Assembly (NCBI GenBank): GCA_963730685.1
Contig: CAVSSP010000004.1
Coordinates: 682,001 to 746,000 of the forward strand
Reading direction: 5' to 3'
Origin: Bog-756 sp963730685
GTDB lineage: Bacteria; Actinomycetota; Acidimicrobiia; Acidimicrobiales; RAAP-2
DNA length: 64,000 bases
In this document: positions 35,755-43,451 of the stretch, piece after piece
Layout: the number at the start of each line of letters is the position of its first letter
Numbering within the stretch: the stretch's first letter is position 1
Program-made: the position numbers and the translations under genes
Notes under the pieces: generated by a model
Seen by the model: only the letters and a program-made list of their open reading frames with translations
What the model was told of the DNA's origin: nothing
Database searches by the model: none

Positions 35755-36711
35755 TCACAGGCCGGAGACGAGCTCGGCCACGATCTCCGCCGCCGTTTGT
35801 GGCTGTCTGGCCAACGCAACGCTCTGTCCGGCCCACAAGGAGAGCGCTTCGATGGCTCCGGCGGTACCGACCATCGGTGGCGCCGGTTCGTACCGGAGGA
35901 TCTCTTCACCCGAGGCGAAGTGGGCGATGACGCCCTCTTCCGGGCGACTCCCCAGGGGGGGCCGGCCCGCCGCCTCCCACATCTCGGCCGTCGAGTTGTG
36001 GATGGCGCGGTGGGGTGCGTCCGGCCACCCCACGTCGTACAGGTCGGGGTACCACTGCGCATCGGTCTCGGTGGCGTCCATCAGACGACGGCGGTACTCC
36101 TCGTGGACGGGCATCTCCTGGGCCAGCAGGAACCGGGTGCCCAGCCACGCCGCCTGGGCGCCCAGCGCCAGGACGGCGGCCACTCCCCGTGCGTCCCCGA
36201 TCCCGCCGGCCGCGATCACCGGCACCGGTGCCACCGCGTCCACCACGGCAGGCACCAAGGGGAGCGTCGCCACCCGACCCCGCACGTGTCCGCCGGCCTC
36301 CCAACCCTGGGCCACGACGGCATCGACTCCGCTGTCGGCTGCCCGGCGGGCCTCCTCGGCACTGCTGACCGTTTGCAGGACGATTCCGTCGGCGTCGTGG
36401 ACCTGCTCGACGTAGCCGGCGGGATCTCCCCAGAACAGCGACACGATCCGCAAGCCGGCTTCGAGGGCCTCGTCGAGGCGCCGGTGTTGATCGGAAGTGA
36501 GAATCAGATTGCCACCGAACGGCCGATCGGTGAGCGCCGCCGTCTCACGAACCGGCCCGCCGGCAGGGGTGGACCACGTGAGCGCCACCGTGCCGAGGGC
36601 GCCGGCATCGGAGACCGCCGCCGCCAGTTCGGGCACCGCCGCCATCGGCGCCTGGACGATGGGTTGGTCGATCCCGAGGAGGTCGCAGACCGGGGTTCGC
36701 ACCGCTGCCAC
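35755..36711 (-). CDS. Nitronate monooxygenase family flavoprotein
   Basis: 318-residue FMN-dependent TIM-barrel enzyme of the nitronate monooxygenase (2-nitropropane dioxygenase) type. It shows the N-terminal IDQPIVQAPMAAV, DAVVAQGWEAGGHVRG (with the conserved G-x-E-A-G-G-H), PVIAAGGIGDARGVAAVLAL and AQAAWLGTRFLLAQE. Members detoxify alkyl nitronates or act on related substrates; the actual substrate here is not clear. It stands between the two redoxin paralogues on the same strand. Confidence 0.88.
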   Translation of the reverse strand: MAAVRTPVCDLLGIDQPIVQAPMAAVPELAAAVSDAGALGTVALTWSTPAGGPVRETAALTDRPFGGNLILTSDQHRRLDEALEAGLRIVSLFWGDPAGYVEQVHDADGIVLQTVSSAEEARRAADSGVDAVVAQGWEAGGHVRGRVATLPLVPAVVDAVAPVPVIAAGGIGDARGVAAVLALGAQAAWLGTRFLLAQEMPVHEEYRRRLMDATETDAQWYPDLYDVGWPDAPHRAIHNSTAEMWEAAGRPPLGSRPEEGVIAHFASGEEILRYEPAPPMVGTAGAIEALSLWAGQSVALARQPQTAAEIVAELVSGL

Positions 36712-36796
36712 TTACCCGTTCGCTCCCACTGGCAGCGCCTGTGACCGGGTGCGCGACAGGGGTCCCCCCGGCCGGCACCGGCGGACCCACATGCCG

Positions 36797-37399
36797 CTAC
36801 GACTCATACGACGTCGGCATCGCCTGGGCAGCCCGCTTGTTCCATCCATGAAAGCTCGAGAAGTCGCCGGCATCCCAGGCTTCCCGAAGCCCCGGCGTGC
36901 TCAGATCCCAGTCGGGGCGGACCTCGCTCGACGCCGCGCACAAGTCGCGCCACAAGTCGTAGAACGAGGGGCGCCCCCAGAACCAGTACCCGTTGTAGAC
37001 ACGGTGAACCACCAGTCCCGGCTTGAGCACCAGCGTGTGGGGGATCATCGGATCGTGCTCGGGATCGGTGTACTCCTGGATGTCGAGGTCCTTTTGGACG
37101 ATGCGGCCGGGGTCGGAGAGGAACGTCCATTGGGCGCCGACCGAGGCGCGGAACTCCTGCAGGGTGTGGTGGTCGTCGGTGGCGATGGTGACGATCTGGG
37201 TGTAGGCCACGGCCACCTTGGACTGGTTGGCCGCCAACTCCAGATGCTGCTGGTGCTCTTTGGGACAGTAACTACCACGGGCGAGTGTGAGGACCAGCGG
37301 GTCGTCGCCTTGGAGCTCGCTGAGCTTGCGCACCGTGTTGGTGTGATCGGGCAGGGCGTAGTCGGGGAACGTGCCACCGGGTCGGATGTCGGATCGCAT
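36797..37399 (-). CDS. Redoxin-domain (AhpC/TSA-like) protein with catalytic cysteine
   Basis: 200 residues, paralogue of the gene at 34566-35186, with GTFPDYALPDHTNTV and the active-site stretch TLARGSYCPKEHQQHLE (C45). It also keeps the proline and arginine-type surroundings, DPGRIVQKDLDIQEYTDP, and HTLVLKPGLVVHRVYNGYW. It probably reduces peroxides or acts as a thiol oxidoreductase. ATG 37399 has GAGGCGG upstream. Divergent from the GH15 gene. Confidence 0.83.
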   Translation of the reverse strand: MRSDIRPGGTFPDYALPDHTNTVRKLSELQGDDPLVLTLARGSYCPKEHQQHLELAANQSKVAVAYTQIVTIATDDHHTLQEFRASVGAQWTFLSDPGRIVQKDLDIQEYTDPEHDPMIPHTLVLKPGLVVHRVYNGYWFWGRPSFYDLWRDLCAASSEVRPDWDLSTPGLREAWDAGDFSSFHGWNKRAAQAMPTSYES

Positions 37400-37722
37400 G
37401 GATCACCGCCTCTTTGGTCGCCTCCGGCGCACAACCTTCGCAGCGGAGCCGAGCTCATCTCGTCCCGCTACGGGCGGGCCAGTGGCGCCAAGATTATCCC
37501 GTCGCCACGGCCACGTCACCTCCTCATCGCCCGCATCGCCGTCAGTGGGGGAGGGCGGCGTGGCCCGACCCGGGACCCTCGGTCGGGTCGGGAGATGCCG
37601 GCCTCCTCCCCGGGCCGGACGGGGAGCAACGGCCACGGCGGCCCGACCATAATGGGTGGTCCCGACGCTTCACCGGAGCTGCCAGATTCCGATCCCGCCG
37701 ATGCGCGGGCGAAGGAGCTCAC

Positions 37723-39657
37723 ATGAGCACGACCCCCATCGCCGACCATGCACTCCTGTCAGATCGGCACAGCGCTGCCCTGGTGACCCGGGACGGCTCG
37801 ATCGAGTGGTTGTGCTTCCCGCGCTTCGACAGTCCGTCGATCTTCGGTCGCCTGCTCGGTGACGAAGCCGGCCACTGGTCGATCCGGGCCACGGGCGCCA
37901 CGCAGGTGACTCGCCGCTACCTCGACCGCACCATGGTGTTGGAGACCACCTTCCGCACACCGACGGGTGCGGTCGCCATCACCGACGCCCTGGCCATGGG
38001 CGACGGCAACCGGGGCCATGCGCTCGGCAGCGGTGCGCCCCATCTTCTCTTGCGCCGGGCGACCTGTGTCGAAGGGGACGTCGAGCTGTCCCTGGAGTAT
38101 GTCCCACGCCCCGAGTACGGGTTGGTCCGTCCCCTGTTCGATGCTGTCGACGGGGGAGTGACCGCGTTCGGCGGCTCGGACATGTTGGTCCTCTCTTCTC
38201 CGGTGGCCCTGACCGTCGACCGGGCAACGGTCTCCGGCCAGTTCCAGCTTCGCCAGGGCGAGAGTGCGGGTTTCGCCCTGCATCACAGGAAGCGGGCCGA
38301 GCCCGGTTCTGCCAGGGTCTGGAGCCAATCCGAGATAGGCGCACGGTTGGAGGACACCGTGTCGGCGTGGGAGTCGTGGTCCGATCTCCACCAGGCGTAC
38401 GTGGGCCCATGGCGAGATCTGGTGCACCACAGCGGGCGGGTGCTCCAGTCGCTCTCCTTTGCGCCCACCGGCGCCATCTGCGCGGCGGCGACCACGTCGC
38501 TGCCCGAGGCGGTGGGCGGCACCCGGAACTGGGACTACCGCTACACCTGGGTCCGGGACGCTTCCTTCACGATCGAGGCCCTCTGGGTGGCGGCCTGCCC
38601 CGACGAGGCCAATGAGTTCTTCGACTACATGACGACCTCTGCGGCCGGATCGATCGACCAGGGCGATGACCTGCAGATCATGTTCGGTATCGGCGGAGAG
38701 CGGGATCTGACCGAGCGCGAACTGCCGCACCTGGAGGGCTGGCGACACTCTGCCCCCGTCCGGGTCGGCAATGGCGCCTGGAACCAGCGCCAGCTCGATG
38801 TCTACGGCGAGCTGCTCGGCGCCGTCTACCGCCTCTCGGACCACCTCTTCGACAGTGACTCCCGAAGGGTCGGGCCGATGGCCGGCCCGGACAAGTGGGC
38901 CGCGCCACCCGATCTGGCACCCACCACGCGACGGTTCTTCGTCCAACTGGCCGAGACCGCGGCCCGGCGTTGGCAGGAAAAAGACCAGGGGATCTGGGAG
39001 GTCCGGGGCGAACCTCGTGACTTCTTGTACTCCAAGCTGATGTGTTGGGTGGCCCTGGACCGGGCGGTGGCCCTGGCCGACCATCTCGACGCCTCTGATC
39101 GGGTCGAGGCATGGAAGCAGACCCAGGCCCAGATCCGTGAGGCGATCCTGACCAAAGGCTGGAGCGACCGGGCCGCGGCCTTCAGCCAGTCCTTCGGCTC
39201 TGACGAACTCGACGCCTCCAATCTCATGCTGCCACTGGTCGGGTTCCTTCCCGCCGACGAGCCCAGAGTGTTGGCCACGATCGATGCCACCGAAGCGCGT
39301 CTTACCGATGAGCGGGGACTCGTGTACCGGTACCGGTCCCACGACGGTCTCGAGGGCCAAGAGGGGACCTTCCTCCTGTGCACCTTCTGGCTGGCTCAAG
39401 CCCTGGCCAGGTCCGGACAGACCGCTCGGGCACGCGCCGCCTTCGACCGGGCTGCGGCCTTCGTCAACGACGTCGGCCTGCTGGCGGAGGAGGCCGATCC
39501 CGTCAGCGGAGCGCTCTTGGGCAACTTCCCCCAGGCCTTCAGCCACATCGGGCTCGTCAACGCGGCGTGGGACATCTCCGAGGCCGAGCTGCGGGAGGGT
39601 TCGCCGACTGGAAATGATCCCGACACGTCGAGTCGGTCGGATCCGACGCCGGCATGA
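37723..39657 (+). CDS. Glycoside hydrolase family 15 protein (trehalase/glucoamylase-like)
   Basis: 644-residue GH15 enzyme. The N-terminal beta-sandwich (PIADHALLSDRHSAALVTRD; GSIEWLCFPRFDSPSIFGRL) precedes the (alpha/alpha)6 barrel, whose signature GGTRNWDYRYTWVRDASFTI is typical of actinobacterial alpha,alpha-trehalases and glucoamylases. A likely catalytic acid sits in KDQGIWEVRGEPRDFLYSK, and QEGTFLLCTFWLAQALA with NFPQAFSHIGLVNAA fits the second. I start at ATG 37723 (MSTTPIAD), where homology begins; the frame is open further upstream. It should cut alpha-linked glucose di- or oligosaccharides in the cytosol. Confidence 0.9.
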   Translation: MSTTPIADHALLSDRHSAALVTRDGSIEWLCFPRFDSPSIFGRLLGDEAGHWSIRATGATQVTRRYLDRTMVLETTFRTPTGAVAITDALAMGDGNRGHALGSGAPHLLLRRATCVEGDVELSLEYVPRPEYGLVRPLFDAVDGGVTAFGGSDMLVLSSPVALTVDRATVSGQFQLRQGESAGFALHHRKRAEPGSARVWSQSEIGARLEDTVSAWESWSDLHQAYVGPWRDLVHHSGRVLQSLSFAPTGAICAAATTSLPEAVGGTRNWDYRYTWVRDASFTIEALWVAACPDEANEFFDYMTTSAAGSIDQGDDLQIMFGIGGERDLTERELPHLEGWRHSAPVRVGNGAWNQRQLDVYGELLGAVYRLSDHLFDSDSRRVGPMAGPDKWAAPPDLAPTTRRFFVQLAETAARRWQEKDQGIWEVRGEPRDFLYSKLMCWVALDRAVALADHLDASDRVEAWKQTQAQIREAILTKGWSDRAAAFSQSFGSDELDASNLMLPLVGFLPADEPRVLATIDATEARLTDERGLVYRYRSHDGLEGQEGTFLLCTFWLAQALARSGQTARARAAFDRAAAFVNDVGLLAEEADPVSGALLGNFPQAFSHIGLVNAAWDISEAELREGSPTGNDPDTSSRSDPTPA

Positions 39658-39816
39658 GGGCGGCCGTCGAACAGATCCTGGTCCACGGCAACTCGCCGCC
39701 ACACGCTTCCAAACTGGGCCCTGGACTTCAGCGGCGAGCGGCGCGAAAGTGTCCCCGGGAACGGCCCCCGTCGGCAGGGCAGTGGCTATCGGACCCGGCG
39801 GAGAGGAGCTGCGGCC

Positions 39817-40260
39817 TTGGACATGAGACTCGAAGTGGTGGTGGTGCCGGTGTCCGATGTGGACCGGGCCAAGGGCTTCTATGAGTCGCTGGCGTGGCGT
39901 CTGGACGCCGATTTCCCCGGTGATGGCGGCTTCCGGGTCGTGCAGTTCACGCCGCCGGGCTCAGCATGCTCGATCATCTTCGGCAGCGGGGTCACCTCGG
40001 CCGCACCGGGCTCGGCCGAAGGCCTGCAACTCGTCGTCGCCGACATCGAGGCGGCGCGGGCCGAGCTGGTCGACCGGGGCGTCGAGGTGAGCGAGGTGTT
40101 CCACGACGCCGGTGGCGTGTTCCACCACGCCGGCACAGAGGGGCGCGCTCCGGGCCCGGCCCCGGAGCGCAAGACCTATGGGTCGTTTGCCTCGTTCAGT
40201 GATCCGGACGGTAACAGCTGGTTTCTTCAAGAAGTGACGACGCGCCTTCCGGGGCGGTGA
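39817..40260 (+). CDS. VOC family (glyoxalase-like) protein
   Basis: 147 residues with a glyoxalase/bleomycin-resistance fold: VVVVPVSDVDRAKGFYESL, then LQLVVADIEAARAELVDRG and YGSFASFSDPDGNSWFLQE with the typical metal-site glutamate near the end. TTG 39817 has AGGAG 8 nt upstream; ATG 39823 is also possible. It precedes a small conserved gene and a flavoprotein on the same strand, likely one operon. Substrate unknown. Confidence 0.85.
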   Translation: MDMRLEVVVVPVSDVDRAKGFYESLAWRLDADFPGDGGFRVVQFTPPGSACSIIFGSGVTSAAPGSAEGLQLVVADIEAARAELVDRGVEVSEVFHDAGGVFHHAGTEGRAPGPAPERKTYGSFASFSDPDGNSWFLQEVTTRLPGR

Positions 40261-40319
40261 CCACACAGGGAGCGGCTGCTGGCCCGGTCGGCCTCTCTCG
40301 ATCGACAGGAGGTAGCCCG

Positions 40320-40505
40320 ATGTCAGCCACCTACGGTTCCGCCACCGATCTCGCCGCCGCGCTCCGTCGGGCCGAGGCTGCTCATGGCCGTCACGAAGAG
40401 GAGATCGGGCATCCCGACCCGGACTGGCCGGGTTGGTACGCGCAGTACATGGTGGATGAACAGTCCGGGCTCCCCGGCCGGGCCACCCCCGGGGCGGGCA
40501 CATGA
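40320..40505 (+). CDS. Small conserved protein (61 aa)
   Basis: Compact protein with ALRRAEAAHGRHEEEIG and DPDWPGWYAQYMVDEQSGL, a pattern I recall from short actinobacterial proteins found beside VOC proteins. AGGAGG stands 6 nt before ATG 40320, and its stop overlaps the flavoprotein start by 4 nt. No function known. Confidence 0.7.
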   Translation: MSATYGSATDLAAALRRAEAAHGRHEEEIGHPDPDWPGWYAQYMVDEQSGLPGRATPGAGT

Positions 40506-41866
40506 GCAGCTACGACGTCATCGTCCTGGGCGGCGGCTCGCCGGGCGAGCACTGCGCCGGGGAGTTGGCCGACGGCGGACTGCGGGTCGCCGTCGTCGAA
40601 CGCCAGCTGGTCGGCGGCGAGTGCTCCTATTGGGCGTGCATCCCTTCCAAGACGCTGCTGCGCCCCGGCGAGGCGGCCCAGGAGGCACGCGAAGCGGCGG
40701 GCGTCGCCAACGTCGATGTCGAGGCGGCCCTGGCCTATCGCGATTTCATGGTCTCGGACTACTCCGATGCCGGCCAGGAGCGCTGGCTGGCGGACAGGGG
40801 TATCGACCTGCTGCGCGGCACCGGCCGGCTGGTCGGGAAGGGCGTGGTCGAAGTGGACGGTGTGCCTCACACCGCGGACCACATCGTCGTGGCGACCGGC
40901 TCGGACCCGGTCGTGCCCCCGGTCCCCGGCCTGGCCGACTTGGAGGGTGTCTGGTCCAACCGCGAGGTGACCGGCATGAAGGCCGTGCCACGGCGCCTGC
41001 TGATTCTGGGCGGTGGGCCGGTCGGCGCCGAGATGGCCCAGGCCGTGATCCGTCTGGGTGGCGAGGTGGCCGTGGTCGAGGGGGCCGAACACATGCTCGC
41101 CCGTGAGCCCGCTCCGCTGGGCGAGGCGCTGGGCGACGTGCTTCGGGGTGATGGCGTCGAACTGATGTTGGGTGTGCTGGCCACAGGGGCTCGACGGGAC
41201 GGCGATGACTACGTGCTGGCACTCGACGACGGCAGCGAAGTACGCGGTGACCATCTGCTCGTCGCCACGGGCCGGCGCCCACGCGTGGACGGGATCGGCC
41301 TCGACGCCGTCGGCGTCCACGCTGACCGGCACGGCATCCCCGTCGATGCCCGTTTGTGCGCCGGAGACGGTCTGTGGGCCATCGGCGACGTCACCGGCGT
41401 GCGGATGTTGACCCACGTGGGGAAGTACCAGGGCGAGGTCGCCGCCGCCAATATCCTCGGTGAGCCCCGTGAGGCCAACTACGAGGGCATTCCCGATGTC
41501 GTGTACACGGACCCCCAAGCGGCTTCGGTGGGCGCCACCGAGGCCCCCTTTCATGCGACGACCCCCCTCTCCGAGGTGGCCAAGACGGCGACCTACAACC
41601 ACGCCTACGCCCAGTCGAACGGGTTTTTGACCCTCCTCAGCGACGGCGATCGACTGACCGGCGCCTACGCCTTGGGGCCCGAGGCCGGCGAGTGGATGCA
41701 GCAAGCCACGCTGGCCATCCGGGCCAAGGTGTCGCTCGACGTGCTGCGTGACACCATCCAACCGTTCCCCACCTTCTCGGAGATCTACGTCGCCACCCTC
41801 AAAGCGCTCCGCAAGCAGATCAGGGCCGGCACGGACGCGGGGGCCGACTCGATCCCGACGTCGTGA
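40502..41866 (+). CDS. FAD-dependent pyridine nucleotide-disulfide oxidoreductase
   Basis: 454-residue class I flavoprotein disulfide reductase, similar to dihydrolipoamide/mercuric reductases. It has an N-terminal FAD site (YDVIVLGGGSPGEHCA), redox cysteines C41 and C46 in GGECSYWACIPSK, an NAD(P) site LLILGGGPVGAEMAQAV, and LWAIGDVTGVRMLTHVGK. At the C-terminus, where typical enzymes carry the H-P-T-x-S-E base, it reads QPFPTFSE, so the catalytic histidine is replaced by phenylalanine. The true electron acceptor is therefore uncertain. Coupled to the small gene upstream. Confidence 0.88.
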   Translation: MSSYDVIVLGGGSPGEHCAGELADGGLRVAVVERQLVGGECSYWACIPSKTLLRPGEAAQEAREAAGVANVDVEAALAYRDFMVSDYSDAGQERWLADRGIDLLRGTGRLVGKGVVEVDGVPHTADHIVVATGSDPVVPPVPGLADLEGVWSNREVTGMKAVPRRLLILGGGPVGAEMAQAVIRLGGEVAVVEGAEHMLAREPAPLGEALGDVLRGDGVELMLGVLATGARRDGDDYVLALDDGSEVRGDHLLVATGRRPRVDGIGLDAVGVHADRHGIPVDARLCAGDGLWAIGDVTGVRMLTHVGKYQGEVAAANILGEPREANYEGIPDVVYTDPQAASVGATEAPFHATTPLSEVAKTATYNHAYAQSNGFLTLLSDGDRLTGAYALGPEAGEWMQQATLAIRAKVSLDVLRDTIQPFPTFSEIYVATLKALRKQIRAGTDAGADSIPTS

Positions 41867-41933
41867 CCGGCCACCTCATGGCCGCCGGATTCACCGACAC
41901 GCCGCTCCCCCCTCGGCCCAGGAGGCGCTCACC

Positions 41934-42554
41934 ATGGAGTATCTCGTCACGATGACCACCCACGTTCCGGAAGGAACATCGGAGGGGGCCGTCCAAGACG
42001 TCCGCACCCGTGAGGCGGCACGTTCGGGCCAGCTGGCGGCCGAGGGACACCTCCTGCGATTGTGGCGTCCGCCGCTGCAACCGGGTGAATGGCGCACGCT
42101 CGGCCTTTTCGCAGCCGACGACGGCGTCGAGCTCGAGGAGGTCCTGGCCTCGATGCCACTGCGGATGTGGCGCACCGACGAGGTCGCTCCGCTCTCGCCA
42201 CACCCCAACGACCCCGCCCGACGGACCGAACGGACGAATGCGCCCCCGCCCGAACCCGGGGACAGTGAGTTTCTGACCACGTTCACCGTGACCGAACCGG
42301 CGGAAGCCGCCCCCGGGACCGTCGATGCCGCCATCCGAGGCGAGGCGGATCGGGCCCAGGAGCTCGCCGGCCAGGGATACCTGGAGCGACTCTGGACGCT
42401 GCCCGGCCATGGCCGGGCCCTCGGCCTGTGGTACGCCCCCGACGCGGCCAGGATGAACGCGATCCTGGCGTCGCTACCGCTGTCTCCCTGGATGCGGGTG
42501 GAGACGACACCGCTCACCCGACACCCCAGTGACCCGGCGCTCACCGGCGACTGA
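41934..42554 (+). CDS. Tandem muconolactone isomerase-like domain protein
   Basis: 206 residues made of two copies of a ferredoxin-like fold: MEYLVTMTTHVPEGTSEGAV to LASMPLRMWRTDEVAPLSPH, and SEFLTTFTVTEPAEAAPGTV to LASLPLSPWMRVETTPLTRH. Each ends with a matching L-x-P-H-P-like tail. This fits the muconolactone delta-isomerase family, where the enzyme itself is a single domain; the fused pair probably has another role. ATG 41934 has GGAGG 8 nt upstream. It lies in the same direction between the flavoprotein and an SDR gene. Confidence 0.78.
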   Translation: MEYLVTMTTHVPEGTSEGAVQDVRTREAARSGQLAAEGHLLRLWRPPLQPGEWRTLGLFAADDGVELEEVLASMPLRMWRTDEVAPLSPHPNDPARRTERTNAPPPEPGDSEFLTTFTVTEPAEAAPGTVDAAIRGEADRAQELAGQGYLERLWTLPGHGRALGLWYAPDAARMNAILASLPLSPWMRVETTPLTRHPSDPALTGD

Positions 42555-42568
42555 CGACGGGAGAGGCC

Positions 42569-43285
42569 ATGGACGCAGACGACCGCAAGGTCGCCATCAT
42601 CACAGGAGGTTCCCAGGGCATCGGCGCCGGCCTCGTCGCCGAGTACCGGCGGCGGGGCTGGGCGGTCGTGGCCACCTCGCGGACGATTGAGTCCGATGGG
42701 GACCCAGCTGTGCTCACCGTTGACGGGGACATCACCGACCCCGCCACCACCGACCGGATCATCAGCGGCGCCCTGGGGCGCTTCGGCCGCATCGACACCC
42801 TTGTCAACAATGCCGGGGTCTACATCTCCAAGCCGTTCACCGACTACACCGCCCACGACTATGCCACCGTGGTCGGTGTCAATCTCACCGGATTCTTCAC
42901 GCTCACCCAGCGTGTCATCGTCGAGATGCTGAAGCGAGGAGACGGCCACATCGTCAACATCTCCTCCACCCTGGCCGACTACGCCAACTCGGGCACGCCC
43001 TCTGTCCTGACTTCGCTCACCAAAGGCGGCCTTGCCTCGGCCACCAAGTCACTGGCCGTCGAGTTCGCCTCCCGCGGCATCCGGGTGAACGCGGTCTCGC
43101 CGGGCATCATCCAGACGCCGGTGCATCCGGCCGAGAGCTACGCCGGGCTCGGCGCGCAGCTCCCCCCGGTCGGGCACGTGGGCCAGGTCCGCGACATCGT
43201 CGACGGCATCCTCTTCCTGGAGTCGTCGCCGTTCATCACCGGCGAGGTCCTCCATATCGACGGCGGCCAGATCGCCGGCCACTGA
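42569..43285 (+). CDS. Short-chain dehydrogenase/reductase family protein, atypical active site
   Basis: 238-residue Rossmann protein with the cofactor loop ITGGSQGIGAGL and LVNNAGVYI. The active-site region reads NISSTLADYANSGTPSVLTS then LTKGGL: serines S132/S133 and K152 are present, but T148 stands where the catalytic tyrosine belongs (Y-x3-K). SPGIIQTPVH and ITGEVLHIDGG complete the fold. It starts 14 bp after the isomerase-like gene, so the two are in one operon. It may bind a cofactor without the usual dehydrogenase chemistry. Confidence 0.86.
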   Translation: MDADDRKVAIITGGSQGIGAGLVAEYRRRGWAVVATSRTIESDGDPAVLTVDGDITDPATTDRIISGALGRFGRIDTLVNNAGVYISKPFTDYTAHDYATVVGVNLTGFFTLTQRVIVEMLKRGDGHIVNISSTLADYANSGTPSVLTSLTKGGLASATKSLAVEFASRGIRVNAVSPGIIQTPVHPAESYAGLGAQLPPVGHVGQVRDIVDGILFLESSPFITGEVLHIDGGQIAGH

Positions 43286-43451
43286 CGCCTCTCCGACGAT
43301 TTCCGGCGCAGGGCCGCCTCTCTGCGTCGTACGTCCGCCGCTCCGAGTGAGAAGCACCTGGTTATCTCGGCTACCGGCCTTGACGCACCAGGGGGCGCCA
43401 CATCTATTTTCTTCCTCCGGTCGCAGGTGATGACAAAGGGGCAGTCGAGGC

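Noticed and set aside
37759..39702. A 647-codon open frame on the minus strand opposite the GH15 gene
   Set aside because: It mirrors the codon pattern of the GH15 gene in GC-rich DNA, has no recognisable domain, and the plus strand carries a complete GH15 signature.
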